Source of the DNA: Protopterus annectens
Lineage: Eukaryota > Chordata > Ceratodontiformes > Protopteridae
Direction of reading: 5' to 3'
Length of the DNA stretch: 64,000 nt
NCBI RefSeq assembly: GCF_019279795.1
Contig: NC_056737.1
Location: 43,830,946 to 43,894,945, forward strand
Position 1 is the first letter of the stretch. Each line of letters starts with the position of its first letter. The position numbers were made by a program, and so were the translations under genes. A model generated the notes under the pieces. That model made no database searches and was not told the DNA's origin. It saw only the letters and a program-made list of their open reading frames with translations. Below, piece by piece: positions 23,407 to 32,554 of the stretch.

Positions 23407-23827
23407 GAATTTTTAGCATTTCAGGAAGGGTTGGCAACATATTTATTGTAGCATTGTGCATTCTGTAACAATGTTTTTATTCAATAAGTATTCTCTTGTA
23501 ACGTAGTTTTCAGATAATAGTTTATAGTTGAAGTTTATGGAACACTTTGTTATGAATTATAGTGTTTAGTCAATGACTTTGTCAAATGAACAAGTTCTGT
23601 CACTTTAAAAAAGTAATGGAAATGTAACATGCGCATGTTTAATTGGGTAGTAATTAACCAATAGTTTAGGACAGCTTGTATTATACAAGATTGCATTTTA
23701 AGATGGCTTGTCTTCTGATGAAGTCTCCCAAGTGAGATGAAAGTGCTCAATTACGTTTTAATTTTCTCTTTATTAAATCTTTATTTCGATCAATGTGTGG
23801 ACCTTCTTGCTGGTGTTTTGTTTTTGT
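23262..23827 (+). repeat. PLE A right pseudo-LTR
   Basis: This is homologous to 17535-18106. It carries the PLE C-terminus coding (KRELVWELRLGATFPLG near 23302-23345), a noncoding part and the hammerhead motif, and ends before the right target-site duplication at 23828. Confidence 0.8.
23709..23752 (+). ncRNA. Hammerhead ribozyme motif in PLE A right pLTR
   Basis: CTGATGA is at 23715-23721, then one extra A, then a five-pair helix GTCTC (23723-23727) with GAGAT (23734-23738, one G-U pair), then GAAA at 23739-23742 followed by GTGCTCAATTA. The core elements are in the right order. PLE pLTRs are known to carry such ribozymes. Activity is untested, and the single-base bulge after the core is unusual. 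Confidence 0.75.
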
Positions 23828-23842
23828 GAAATACAAAGGTTG
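23828..23842. repeat. Target-site duplication of PLE A, right
   Basis: GAAATACAAAGGTTG is identical to 17520-17534. Confidence 0.85.
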
Positions 23843-23945
23843 GCTTGACTGGGCATACCTTTGCATTCTTAAGGAGTATAAAATCTATCAGAACAAAAGA
23901 CTTTTACCTGCTCTTTATTAAAGAATGTTCAAAATCATCCAGATT
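23843..23945 (+). pseudogene. L1-like ORF2 fragment, part 2
   Basis: This continues the frame interrupted at 17534 (WLDWAYLCILKEYKIYQNK, then LLPALY). It ends near 23945, where similarity to the PLE B pLTR begins. Confidence 0.55.
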
Positions 23946-24079
23946 TTTTATAATAAAAGGGTTTTACAGCTTTAAGTCTTTATTTTTTTTCTCTGCTTTT
24001 CGAGTATGGAACTTATTGTTTGAATTAACTAGTTTTTTGGTACATTTGGGAAGGTGTTTCACATAGCCGATACTCGTAG

Positions 24080-24619
24080 GTGATCTGTAAGCAGTCCGGC
24101 AAGCCACATTCGAATTTATTCCCTTTTTTGTTACCAGTGGTTTGTCTGGGAGTCACCCTTATGGACTGTAATAAAGCTACAGGAATTGGACATGGTGAAA
24201 CTACTTCTTCATTAGAAGATAATTCATTAAACTGTACAAATAAGACTGAAGGGGATCTCACCCAATTGGTGGCAATGCTTTCACAAGAAGTGGCCACCTT
24301 GGATAGGAAGATCAGGGAACTACAAATCCCACAATCCACTGACACTACCAGAAGGAAAGAAGCTACAATGGCCCAAGCGACGCTGGCCAATCAGGGGGAT
24401 TTTACAAACGTGAATTCATCAGAAGCAAATATCCCCTTGCTATCTCAGCAAAATGCTATGCCTTTTAACCACAGGGACCCAGATTTCAACAATTGGGAGA
24501 TAGATTATTTTAATTTCAGGGACTGGATGCAAAAAGACATTTTGTTTCACAGTCAAGACCTTAACATTATAACACAGGAACCTCCAAAATCCTCTGACAA
24601 CAAAATTTGGGGAACCTGA
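24080..24619 (+). CDS. 179-codon open frame at the 5' end of PLE B, function unknown
   Basis: This is one of the longest intact frames in the window. The product has a short hydrophobic stretch near residues 14-27, then a polar region with a heptad-like Leu pattern at about 58-83 (DLTQLVAMLSQEVATLDRKI), suggesting a coiled coil. It lies directly after the PLE B left pLTR and before a palindrome that breaks the element. It is most simply an N-terminal PLE product or part of it. I recognise no enzymatic motif. Confidence 0.4.
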   Translation: MICKQSGKPHSNLFPFLLPVVCLGVTLMDCNKATGIGHGETTSSLEDNSLNCTNKTEGDLTQLVAMLSQEVATLDRKIRELQIPQSTDTTRRKEATMAQATLANQGDFTNVNSSEANIPLLSQQNAMPFNHRDPDFNNWEIDYFNFRDWMQKDILFHSQDLNIITQEPPKSSDNKIWGT

Positions 24620-24657
24620 GATAGATTAACTTTTTACTTTCAAAAAATAAGTAATAA

Positions 24658-24754
24658 AAGCCAATGAATTCATTAATTAACAGCAACTACTTCATTAGCT
24701 TAAAGCAACAGTAACTAATTAGTAGTTACTGTTAATTAATGAGCTCATTGGCTT
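24658..24754. repeat. Palindrome with 33-bp arms
   Basis: The left arm (24658-24690) and right arm (24722-24754) are inverted copies matching at 30 of 33 positions. The outermost pairs are AAGCCAATGA and TCATTGGCTT. A nested inverted repeat, AACAGTAACTA with TAGTTACTGTT, allows an alternative smaller hairpin. It lies 43 bp upstream of a hammerhead motif. Confidence 0.85.
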
Positions 24755-24789
24755 GAAAGTTGTAGAAATATTGGTGGTGAATTTTTTTT

Positions 24790-24935
24790 TTTGATTCTGA
24801 TGAAGTCTATGGTGCAGTAGACGGAAGTGTTAAATCTTATGGAGTTCTTGATGTGAATAAAAGACTGCTCATTTTTTAATATACATTGAGTGGACTGCTG
24901 TGGCTTTTGAAGTGCTTGGGAATCCTGTGCTGGTG
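24790..24935 (+). ncRNA. Hammerhead-like motif and pLTR end of a third PLE family (C)
   Basis: CTGATGA is at 24797-24803, then one extra A, then GTCTA (24805-24809) pairing with TAGAC (24818-24822). The expected GAAA is GGAA (24823-24826). Downstream, CTTGGGAATCCTGTGCTGGT followed by GTTTTCG near 24910-24938 resembles the pLTR end of PLE A (CTTGCTGGTGTTTTG). This suggests the end of a separate PLE or a PLE-derived short element within PLE B. The G in the catalytic core argues against activity. Confidence 0.6.
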
Positions 24936-25581
24936 TTTTCGCAATTACTTTTTATTACTTACTTTTTGCTGGTTGTTAGGGATAACACTAACTGTTTTGG
25001 AACTTTTTACTTTGTTTAATGGTTTTGGGTTTGATTTAATGCAGTTTATCATTAAGTGTAATGACAGACATATAAACAAATTATTTAATGATTTAGAGAA
25101 ATTAAATGACGAACTTGTCAAAGACTTATTTGAATTCAATGTTAATTGATATGACAATATCTTTACTAAGTTTGAGAAAAATGTCAAACTACATCTTAAT
25201 TGCAAACGTAAAAAGGTGATGAGGGACAATCAAGATTATTTGTCTAGGAAAGTGGATCCTGTTCCCAAATCTTATTATGTAGATACATATCAAGGACCAA
25301 GTACAATACATTCTATTAATGAACAAGGGGGAGGGGATAATGTTTATTTTGATTCTCAAAATAATTCCCAGCAGGAATACAAAATAGAATATGGGGATCA
25401 ATATGATAATCAATACCCACCCCTTAGAATATCTGAACATTTGGAGAATAAAAATAGGCAAAAAAATGTTTTTACCCCAGAACCCACAATTGAAACCAAT
25501 GAGAAGCAGGGGGAGAATGTGGAGGAACTAGTAATAGGAAGTAGTTCACCTAGTCCAAAAAAGTATTATTACAGCATGTGA
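24886..25581 (+). pseudogene. PLE B N-terminal region (hydrophobic head, then polar linker)
   Basis: A first frame (24886-25149) begins with a strongly hydrophobic stretch rich in Leu, Trp and Cys, then a DLEKLNDELVKDLFEF helix. After a stop, a second frame (25216-25581) is polar and Asn/Gln-rich (EYGDQYDNQYPPL). This lies directly upstream of the RT region on the same strand. The hydrophobic start overlaps the family C pLTR end and may be an artefact of that junction. Confidence 0.4.
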
Positions 25582-25599
25582 TGGTAAATTTAATTCTTT

Positions 25600-27900
25600 T
25601 CAAGGGTTCAATATTTATAACTATACATATCTAGAAATTTATGAAATTTTTTTACCCTTTTTAAAAAAGGATTTAAATTTGTTCCCTCATTTAAAGTATG
25701 ATTAGTGGATACAATTACCGAATTAAAATTATTTACTCAGAAGTTACATTTTCAATTAATGTTTAAAGAACAAACAGCCCTTGTGAATGACAATTCTAAA
25801 GGAATATTATGGAGAAGGGGTTAGTTTAATTCCCCACTACACCCTTTAATACAGGCTTTTGACAATACTTGTGTGGCTGATATACACTCTACCCTTTCAG
25901 GTTTTTATTTTAATAAAACAATAGGAAAATGTTTAATTTGACTATAAAAGAGTTCAAGCTGATGCAGGAACTTAGACAAGATGAAACTCTTAGAATTATG
26001 AAGCCTGATAAAGGTGGGGGTATAGTGATTTATAATAATACGGATTATGTTAATTCATTATTTAATGTTTTTTCTCTGACTAAACTAAATCTCAGATATC
26101 TCCTAGGAATGAGGCGTTTTTAGCTCACAAAATTACAATTGTTGCTAGAAGATACACTTTTACAGGGTGTCATTTCCGAAGAGCTATTTAATTTTTTAAA
26201 GGTTGACCATCCATTGATCCCAGTGGCATTTCATATACCAAAAATACAAAAGGATATACAACATCCACCATTTAGAGTCATTATATATGCTAATGGTAGT
26301 CCCACCCATCCCTTAAGTGTTTTTAATAGACAGGCTTCTTAAAGGTACATTGGACCCGGTACAATATCTTTTGAAGTATTCTTGGGATTTTTTTACTAAA
26401 ATTAATAAGAATTGGTATTCACATAGTTGTTGTTTCTCTACAACAGATGTAATTGATTTGTTTACATCGATCCCCCATGAGGAGGGTTTGGAATCGTTTC
26501 CCAAAGCAATTAGGGTTCCACATGCTTTAGTGACACAATGGTCAATTTTATTATGATCGCTATGGAGTTTATTTTAATAAACAACTACTTTATGTTTGAA
26601 GGTGAATACTATAAGCAAATTAAAGGGGTGGTGATGGGTGCTAGTTGTGCCCCTAGACGCAGATATGGTGCTTTATGCCTGGGAATCCAAACACGTATTT
26701 GGTTCAAAATATTCTTCACTTTGGTTAGCGTATTTTAGATTTTTGGATGATATTTTTGTTTCATGGAAGGAGACAACTGAGTAACCATTTGTTTTTGTAG
26801 AATATTTGAATAGTGTGTGTCCATATTTCAAATTCACTTCCACGGTGTCGTGAACTTCTATAAACTATTTCGATGTAACTCTATACAAAGACACCTCTAT
26901 CTGGTCATTCAGTTCTAAGATATTTAGGAAAGGAACATTTTCAAACAACTATTTGGATTTTAAAAGTTACCATCCTAAGCATACTAAAAGAAACATCTTT
27001 AAAGGCCAACTGGTGAGGGAGGCCAGAATGTGTTCAGATCTAACTAACTTTAACTTAGAGATAGACAAAATTACTGGAATGTTTGAAAACAGAGGTTACC
27101 CCTTAGATTTGCTTAGTTCAATTAAGGTTGACGTTTTATCAGGTTGGGGAGCCAAGTATAAATCCTCTTTTGGGTGACAAAAACTCTTTAGATACTACAA
27201 AAATGAAATGGTAGGTTGCAACCATATTGGCAGTATGGTTACACCTTTTGGAAATGGGGAAAAAGATATTAGAACTATTATTTCTAAGAACTGGACTATT
27301 TTTAGAGGTAACCCTGACATTTTGAATGTTCTTGGCAAGGAACCTCACTTTGTGTTCAGGACTGGAAAAAAAAATAAGTATCTTTTTGAACATTTATGTT
27401 ACCCTTCAAAATTGACAATTAAAGGTACAACTAAATGTAGTATGTGTAAGCAATGTCCTTATATATTAGATGCAGACACAATTTATTTGAGAAATAATGG
27501 TTATAAAGCCAAGTTAGTTAGAAGTAATTGTAACACAAAAGGGTTGGTTTATATCTCTATATGTGAAACGTGTGATAGTTACTATGTAGGTAAAACAGAC
27601 AGAAAAGCTTAAGGCTAGAATTTTTGAACACATATAAGCAATTTCTAAAGGTAGCATTAATAATTCTTTGTACAATCATACTTTACAGTGTTTGGGTTTC
27701 ACCAAATTTAAGTTTGGAATTTTAGACCTGGTTCCATATAATCTAAGGGGGGGGGGGGGGTGGGAGCTTTTAATAGAAATGAGTTTTACTGGATTACTAA
27801 GTTACAGTCTAATACTCCACCAGGGATCAACAGAAATGTTTCACTCTTTCCTGCTCTTAAGAAGAGAGCACTGGATTTTAAATAATGCATTATTTTACAT
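25600..27900 (+). pseudogene. PLE B reverse transcriptase / GIY-YIG endonuclease (broken)
   Basis: An N-terminal PLE motif, LKKGFKFVPSF, lies near 25660. MKPDKGGGIVIYNNTDY follows near 26000, then IPKIQKDIQHPPFRVI (about 26235-26285, the PKIHK block), STTDVIDLFTSIPHEEGLES near 26440, a palm segment KQIKGVVMGASCAP (about 26614-26655), and the active site FLDD at 26740-26751, which is intact as a motif. Frame 27208-27612 holds a CSMCKQC cluster (residues 77-83) and the GIY-YIG core (GLVYISIC, then YYVGKT). A terminal segment with NTPPGINRNVSLFPALKKRA follows near 27810-27870. A G homopolymer at about 27746-27760 marks one break. Many frameshifts make it inactive. Confidence 0.8.
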
Positions 27901-28129
27901 ATAAAAAAGTCTTTTACATTTTATATTTTCAGCCTTAATTTAATATTAAAGTTCTGTGATGAAATTTGTCTATTTACTTAAATGGCAGTATGATTTATTT
28001 AAATGGTAGTATGTTTTATAACAAAGGGTCAGTGTCTTTTTAAAAAACAGTATGGTTTTGTCTTAATTAATTTAATTGAATAATTAGTGGTTTATTTTGT
28101 ATTAAAAAATAGGTCAGGTTGAGAGCTTG

Positions 28130-28180
28130 ATTATTCTGATGAAGTCCCAGTTTGTTTTGAGGGACGAAAGCGCTTAACAT
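28130..28180 (+). ncRNA. Hammerhead ribozyme motif in PLE B right pLTR
   Basis: CTGATGA is at 28136-28142, then one A, then GTCCC (28144-28148) pairing perfectly with GGGAC (28161-28165) across a 12-base loop, then GAAA (28166-28169) and GCGCTTAAC. All core bases are intact, making it the strongest ribozyme candidate here. Confidence 0.8.
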
Positions 28181-28309
28181 GTTTTTAACAATTCTTTTAT
28201 AATAAAAAGTTTTTTCAGCTTTATTAAATTAAATCTTTATTTTCTGTCTGTTTTTCAAGTATGCAGCTTATTGTGTGAATTAACCTGGGTGCCAAGTTAA
28301 ACTATTTTT

Positions 28310-28635
28310 GTTTTTCTTTTTGGTGCCTTTTTTTCCAGCATTATTTTCAGTTTATTAGATTTTATAAATTACAGAGTGCATCAGAATAAAAGTCAGAAAA
28401 ATTTTGAGTAGTTCTATATTGATATTTTATTAAATGGTGACTGAATCCTCTATTGGCAAATATAGGGTGGTGGTCACTAAGGGAATCAGGTAATACCCCA
28501 GAGTTAGTATACCTGGTGGGGTTGAGAATAGAATTTTTATGTATCTATTTATTGAATCAAGTAGAAGAAGAGATTAGCTGTTTAAATCCCTACAAGTTAA
28601 GACTAGTAGTTGGGGGTGTTAAATGTCATAGGTTC
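28310..28635. other. No recognised feature
   Basis: This is AT-rich sequence between PLE B and the antisense CR1 element. A short open stretch at 28453-28644 has no recognisable similarity. Confidence 0.35.
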
Positions 28636-28905
28636 ATAAGATGATAATACTATGCTATTGGCCAGGAGGCCCTTATAAACCTAGCCAAGAATTTTGCAAA
28701 TGTTCCCATAAAGTCAGCACCTGTTTTCCCTGTCCAGCAAGGACACAGGTGGGATCCCAGGTGTGTATTTTGTCACAGATCATAGGAAGTTACTAGGCTA
28801 ATGGCCCGAGAGCCCTTACAAGCCTAGCCAAATTTACCCTTGCTACCACAATCAGCACCTATTGCCCCAGTCCAAGAGTGACACAGGTGGAACCCCTGGG
28901 GTGAA
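28636..28905 (-). repeat. Duplicated CR1 3' UTR segment (two units)
   Basis: Units at about 28636-28763 and 28765-28905 share, on the plus strand, a GGCCAGGAGGCCCTTATAAA or GGCCCGAGAGCCCTTACAAG block, CCTAGCCAA, GTCAGCACCTGTT/ATCAGCACCTATT and ACACAGGTGG. Either two CR1 tails inserted next to each other or one 3' UTR was duplicated. Confidence 0.7.
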
Positions 28906-28982
28906 TTTACGGTTACTCATCCAATCGTCTAGACTGATTGAAGAGGGCCAATGAGGTGCTCTGTTTGAAGTGATATGGGAGT

Positions 28983-31166
28983 TTATTCCAAAGGTGTGGT
29001 AAACTCAGAGACAAATCTGTCCCTCCAGCAGTTTCTATTGATGTCACATACCAGGTTTAGGTATTTAGTAAGTAACCTGTGTGCCATTTCACTTGCGGAT
29101 GTGCAACATTTCCAATTAAGCAGGATGAGAGATTCCCTTATATGCAAGCAGAGATTGCCACTGAGTAGTCTGTATATAACAGAATACAGTGACAGTAATT
29201 TCAGCCAGTCCACATAGAACAGATGCTGAAGACTTTGAATTTTCCTTGTGAGGAACCTTTGATGTCTCTCCAATTGCTGCATGTGCTTTGAAAGGCACAC
29301 ACCAAAAGGGGTGTTGTACTCAATTACTGGCCTAATGAGTGAAGAGAATAGGGAGGTGATAACTTCTCCTTTTCTTGAGGCAATGCCCTTGCTTATGAGA
29401 TGAGCCATATAGAATGCCCTTCTTACCACTGTAGAAACATGGTGATCAAAGAGCAAGGTTGCTGTCAACCTGATTGCCGACATCTCTCACCACTGAGTGC
29501 ATACTTAGGGTATTGCCACTGATGTAGTAATTTGCAGGAACATCGCTCTTACTGAAAGGGATGATGATACATTTTTTTGCATTGAGTTTGAGGCCATGAC
29601 TTTGGTAACAGTCATTTGTTTATGTAATACTTTCTTGAAGGATGTTGACATCGCTTGGAGATTCTATGACCGCACCCAGTTTGCAGTTGTCAGCAAACTT
29701 TGTCAGCCACAGTCCCTTGGTTTTAGCTTGTATTTCAGAGAAATAGATTCAGAATAGTAGAAGTCCCAGGACCGATCCCTGTGGAACACCACTGGTTATG
29801 GGTCTGCTGTTGGAGATGGATTCCCTATTTTGACTGTAAGAGTTTTATCAGTGAGCCAGTTCACAACCCACCTTATCTAGCTGGGAGTGTTTGTCAATGA
29901 TGCCTGAGTGATAGATAGTGTCAAATGCCTTGGCTAGGTCTAAGTAGGCTGTATGTACATATGTCCCCTCATCCAAGGCCCTGTGACTGTCTCGAAGAAG
30001 TCCACCAGGTTTAACAGGCATGATCTCTCCTTGACAAATCCAAACTGGGTAGGATCTATTGTTTGGAGATTACCTATATCTTTGTTGATAAGGTCCATGA
30101 TGATTCTCTCCACAGCATTGCAGACAAGGCTAGGCAGGCTAATAGATCTGTAGTTCCTGGTGTCAGTAGAAACACTTCCTTTATGTACTGGGATAATGGT
30201 AGCTGTTTCCATTCAGCTGGGACGAAGGTGGTGCTTAGACTGTGACTGAAAAGAGTACCCAATGTTGATACTAATGTTTGTTTGAGCCCATGCAGGATGC
30301 AGCCTGGGATGTTATCAGGTCCCACTGATGCTGTGCTTTTGGCCTTGGAGAGGGTGTTTAAAACCAGCTCGTTAGGGATACAAGGTAGGGGACAGGTGGT
30401 AGGGATGTCATGAAGTATGTGTGAAGGGGACAGGGGACTGAAGTTTTCACCAAACCTGTCAGCCAACAGGTTAGCTATGTCCATCCGTTCAATACCAGTT
30501 CAGTGCAAATCTGGGCCTTATCTTTTAGGTTATAGATGTAACTAAAGAATGCCTTATGGTTGCCCTTTGTCGAGGAAGGTAACCTGGAGTGGATGTTTGC
30601 CTTGGAGGACTTCACAAGAAATCTTATTTGCTTATTTAAGCTAAGGAGGGAGTGTCTCCAGTTTAAAGCCCACTCCTTCTTACTCTTGGACAGAAGTTTC
30701 TTCCTTTTATTGTAAAGCCACTTAATGGTGGTTGTCCACCAGGCAGGTATGCTCTTCCTTGAAGAGCTTGTTTTGGTCCTAACAGGTACTGCCGAGTTAA
30801 TGTATAGAGCACTGGTGTAGAGCTAATCATAGTTGCCAGTTCCATTTGAAGGGGGAGGTGCAGTGAAGTTATTTATACCACCCTGTAATAGGTTATAATC
30901 TGCTTTAGAGAAATTTTTCTAGTCTAGTTGCTGCTCAGAGGGGGTTAGGTGTGACAGTTCGTTCAAATGAGACAGATTTGTGGTCAGATCTCACCAGGGA
31001 TATACTCACAGTGGGAGTGATACACTGGTAACCTGGTATGGCTGGGGTGCTCTCCACAGCCTTGAACCAGGTTCTCCATAACTGTACAAATGTCTGCATC
31101 CTCCAGGGAGAGGGCTGCTTCCAGTAAGTGCAGTTTCATATTAAGACTCCTAGCATTTAGCAGCAT
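28983..31166 (-). pseudogene. CR1 ORF2 (endonuclease remnant and reverse transcriptase)
   Basis: The endonuclease begins with LLNARSLNMKLHLLEAALSL (31163-31104) but is abandoned after about 60 residues, so roughly 150 residues of the domain are missing. The RT has SVGPDNIPGC (near 30310), VPAEWK, NYRSISLPSLVC (30150-30115), IDPTQFGFVKERSCLLNLVDFFETVT (30057-29980) and an active-site box that reads FADN at 29697-29686 instead of FADD. The C-terminal frame 29483-28983 carries FDHHVSTVVRRAFYMAHLIS, then LERHQRFLTRKIQSLQHL. Frameshifts separate these parts. It is an inactive copy. Confidence 0.8.
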
Positions 31167-31195
31167 GACCCTGAGGTTGCTTTTGGTTGGTATTT

Positions 31196-32165
31196 TTATG
31201 TCGGGAGTTTTGTCCTTGTGACATTGTCTAAATTTGGCACTATAGGAGTGGCAAGAGCCTTAGCCAGTAGCCGTAATCCCAGGGGTGACAGATGAAGACC
31301 ATCTCCCGCAAAGCATTGAGTTCTATCGATCATGTCATCCCAGACTGACAGACACTGGATCCCCTTAGAATGACACCAAAAACTAAGCCAATTATTGGTC
31401 AATCATTTTCTGTTTGTATTGAGGCATCATTCTAAGTGAAGGTAAAATGCTGCTTAAGACTAGGGACATACCTGCCTGAAACACACAGTCTGAGAGCTCA
31501 GTCATCTCTCTGTTCATATAGCCCAGTGAGGTATGTCTCAAGTCATTCACACCAACATGGACTATGACGGAATCATAACAGTACCTGTTGTTGAGAGACC
31601 TGAGTGCATGTGTGATATGGTGGATCCTGTCACCTGACAGACAGCTGACCGTGACCTTTTCCTTATTCAGCCTGGTGAGAGGGACATCTGTGTGTCTCAT
31701 GATGGAGTCACCTATAACTAATATGTTATGTTTAGCCTTACAGACTTGACAGTGAGTCACTCGTGCATAAGCTACTATATGTATTGTGTTCTACAGAGGA
31801 AGTATTATGTGTAGCATTGCTTGTGTTTGTGTTTGGGTGGTCTATGGTATTTAGGCAAGTTTCTGGTGAGGACCTCTGCATATGTAGGTATGTGTGATGT
31901 GGGTTTGGGTGGAGTAGGTGGTGAGGTGTGTGTGCTGACAACCACTCAGTGTCAGATGTACTGACTGGTGTGGCAGAGAACATAGGTTCAAGGCTTTTAA
32001 TACAGTTGCATCTCTCACATGTTCAGTTTGTGTGGACTAGAAGTAGAAGGTTGTCTGTGTACATGAGGCAATTGCTACACTGTCTCAGGATGCCCATGTC
32101 TATCAAGCTGCCTGGAGAAATTGTGGGAAGTTGTCCATCCATAGTGCAGGAATATGGCAGGTAAA
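31196..32165 (-). pseudogene. CR1 ORF1 with SGNH/esterase-like domain
   Basis: A 122-codon frame (31760-31392) holds VIGDSIMR at residues 15-22 (block I, nucleophile Ser), LSGDRI (41-46, block II) and VGVNDLR (69-75, block III Asn). After a small frameshift, frame 31402-31196 holds GDGLHLSPLG (33-42), which supplies the Asp and His of the last block. All four SGNH blocks are therefore visible in order. The upstream part (31983-31738) is His/Thr/Ser/Asn-rich linker, and 32165-31990 has scattered Cys pairs that may be a degenerate zinc finger. Esterase-type ORF1 proteins are known in CR1 elements; their exact role in retrotransposition is not settled. Confidence 0.75.
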
Positions 32166-32169
32166 GGGG

Positions 32170-32550
32170 TCACACACAGGAATAACTAGTGGGCAAGGTG
32201 TGTTAGTACCTCTTGGCTAGGCTTAGTGCTACATTAGTCAGTAGAGCATGGCTGCAGAAAAATGCTTGAGTATGTTATTACAATGGGTGCTTACATAGCT
32301 TCAATAGTAATGCCAATTTTCCCGAAAATGTGCTAAAGATGAGGACTACACCAAAGGGATACAGCTGTATCTAAGGGAAAATTGTTGAAATTACCTGTCC
32401 GGCTATGGTGCACAATTGCAAGATAAACAGTCAATGTTAATGTCTTCTAAAATAATGGTTTCAGTACTAATATTTCTTGTTATCCAGCAAAGACTTTCTT
32501 CTAATAAGTTAATATTATTACCTGGTGGTATGTGTGGGGCAACTATACAT
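32170..32550. other. No recognised feature
   Basis: Short AT-rich stretch between two oppositely oriented CR1 copies. The junction with the right-hand copy lies near 32555. Confidence 0.35.
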
Positions 32551-32554
32551 AGCT

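Larger units (their letters stand above)
17535..23827 (+). mobile_element. Penelope-like element A, with two pLTRs and nested insertions
   Basis: This is a composite element bounded by a 15-bp target-site duplication. It has a left pseudo-LTR (17535-18106), a broken coding body (about 19517-23406) with PLE-type reverse transcriptase and a C-terminal GIY-YIG endonuclease, and a right pseudo-LTR (about 23262-23827). Inside it lie a LINE (about 18107-19514, itself split by a MITE) and a SINE (21416-21703). The two pLTRs are clearly homologous along their whole length but diverged. As known for PLEs, each pLTR carries the last coding residues plus a hammerhead-like motif. The element is inactive, with several frameshifts and a stop at the active site. 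Confidence 0.85.
23946..28300 (+). mobile_element. Penelope-like element B
   Basis: This second PLE is a different family from PLE A. A partial left pLTR at about 23946-24060 matches about 28190-28300 (TTTTATAATAAAA, TCAAGTATG/TCGAGTATG, CTTATTGT.TGAATTAAC). The body encodes a broken PLE reverse transcriptase with the FLDD box and a C-terminal GIY-YIG domain. The right end carries the best-preserved ribozyme core in the window (28136-28169). A foreign palindrome and ribozyme segment (about 24658-24930) sits near the 5' end. The L1 host sequence precedes the element, but I could not find where it resumes on the right. Confidence 0.75.
28640..32165 (-). mobile_element. CR1 LINE, long antisense copy with ORF1 and ORF2
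   Basis: The element reads leftwards. The 5' part (32165-31196) is an ORF1 with an SGNH-esterase-like domain. It is followed by an endonuclease start (31166-30984), a linker, the reverse transcriptase (about 30484-28983) and a 3' UTR (28980-28640). A second copy of the 3' UTR segment lies within this end (28765-28905 versus 28636-28763). Most of the endonuclease is missing. CR1 is inferred from the esterase ORF1, the IDPTQFGF and FADD-region motifs and the shared 3' end. Confidence 0.8.
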
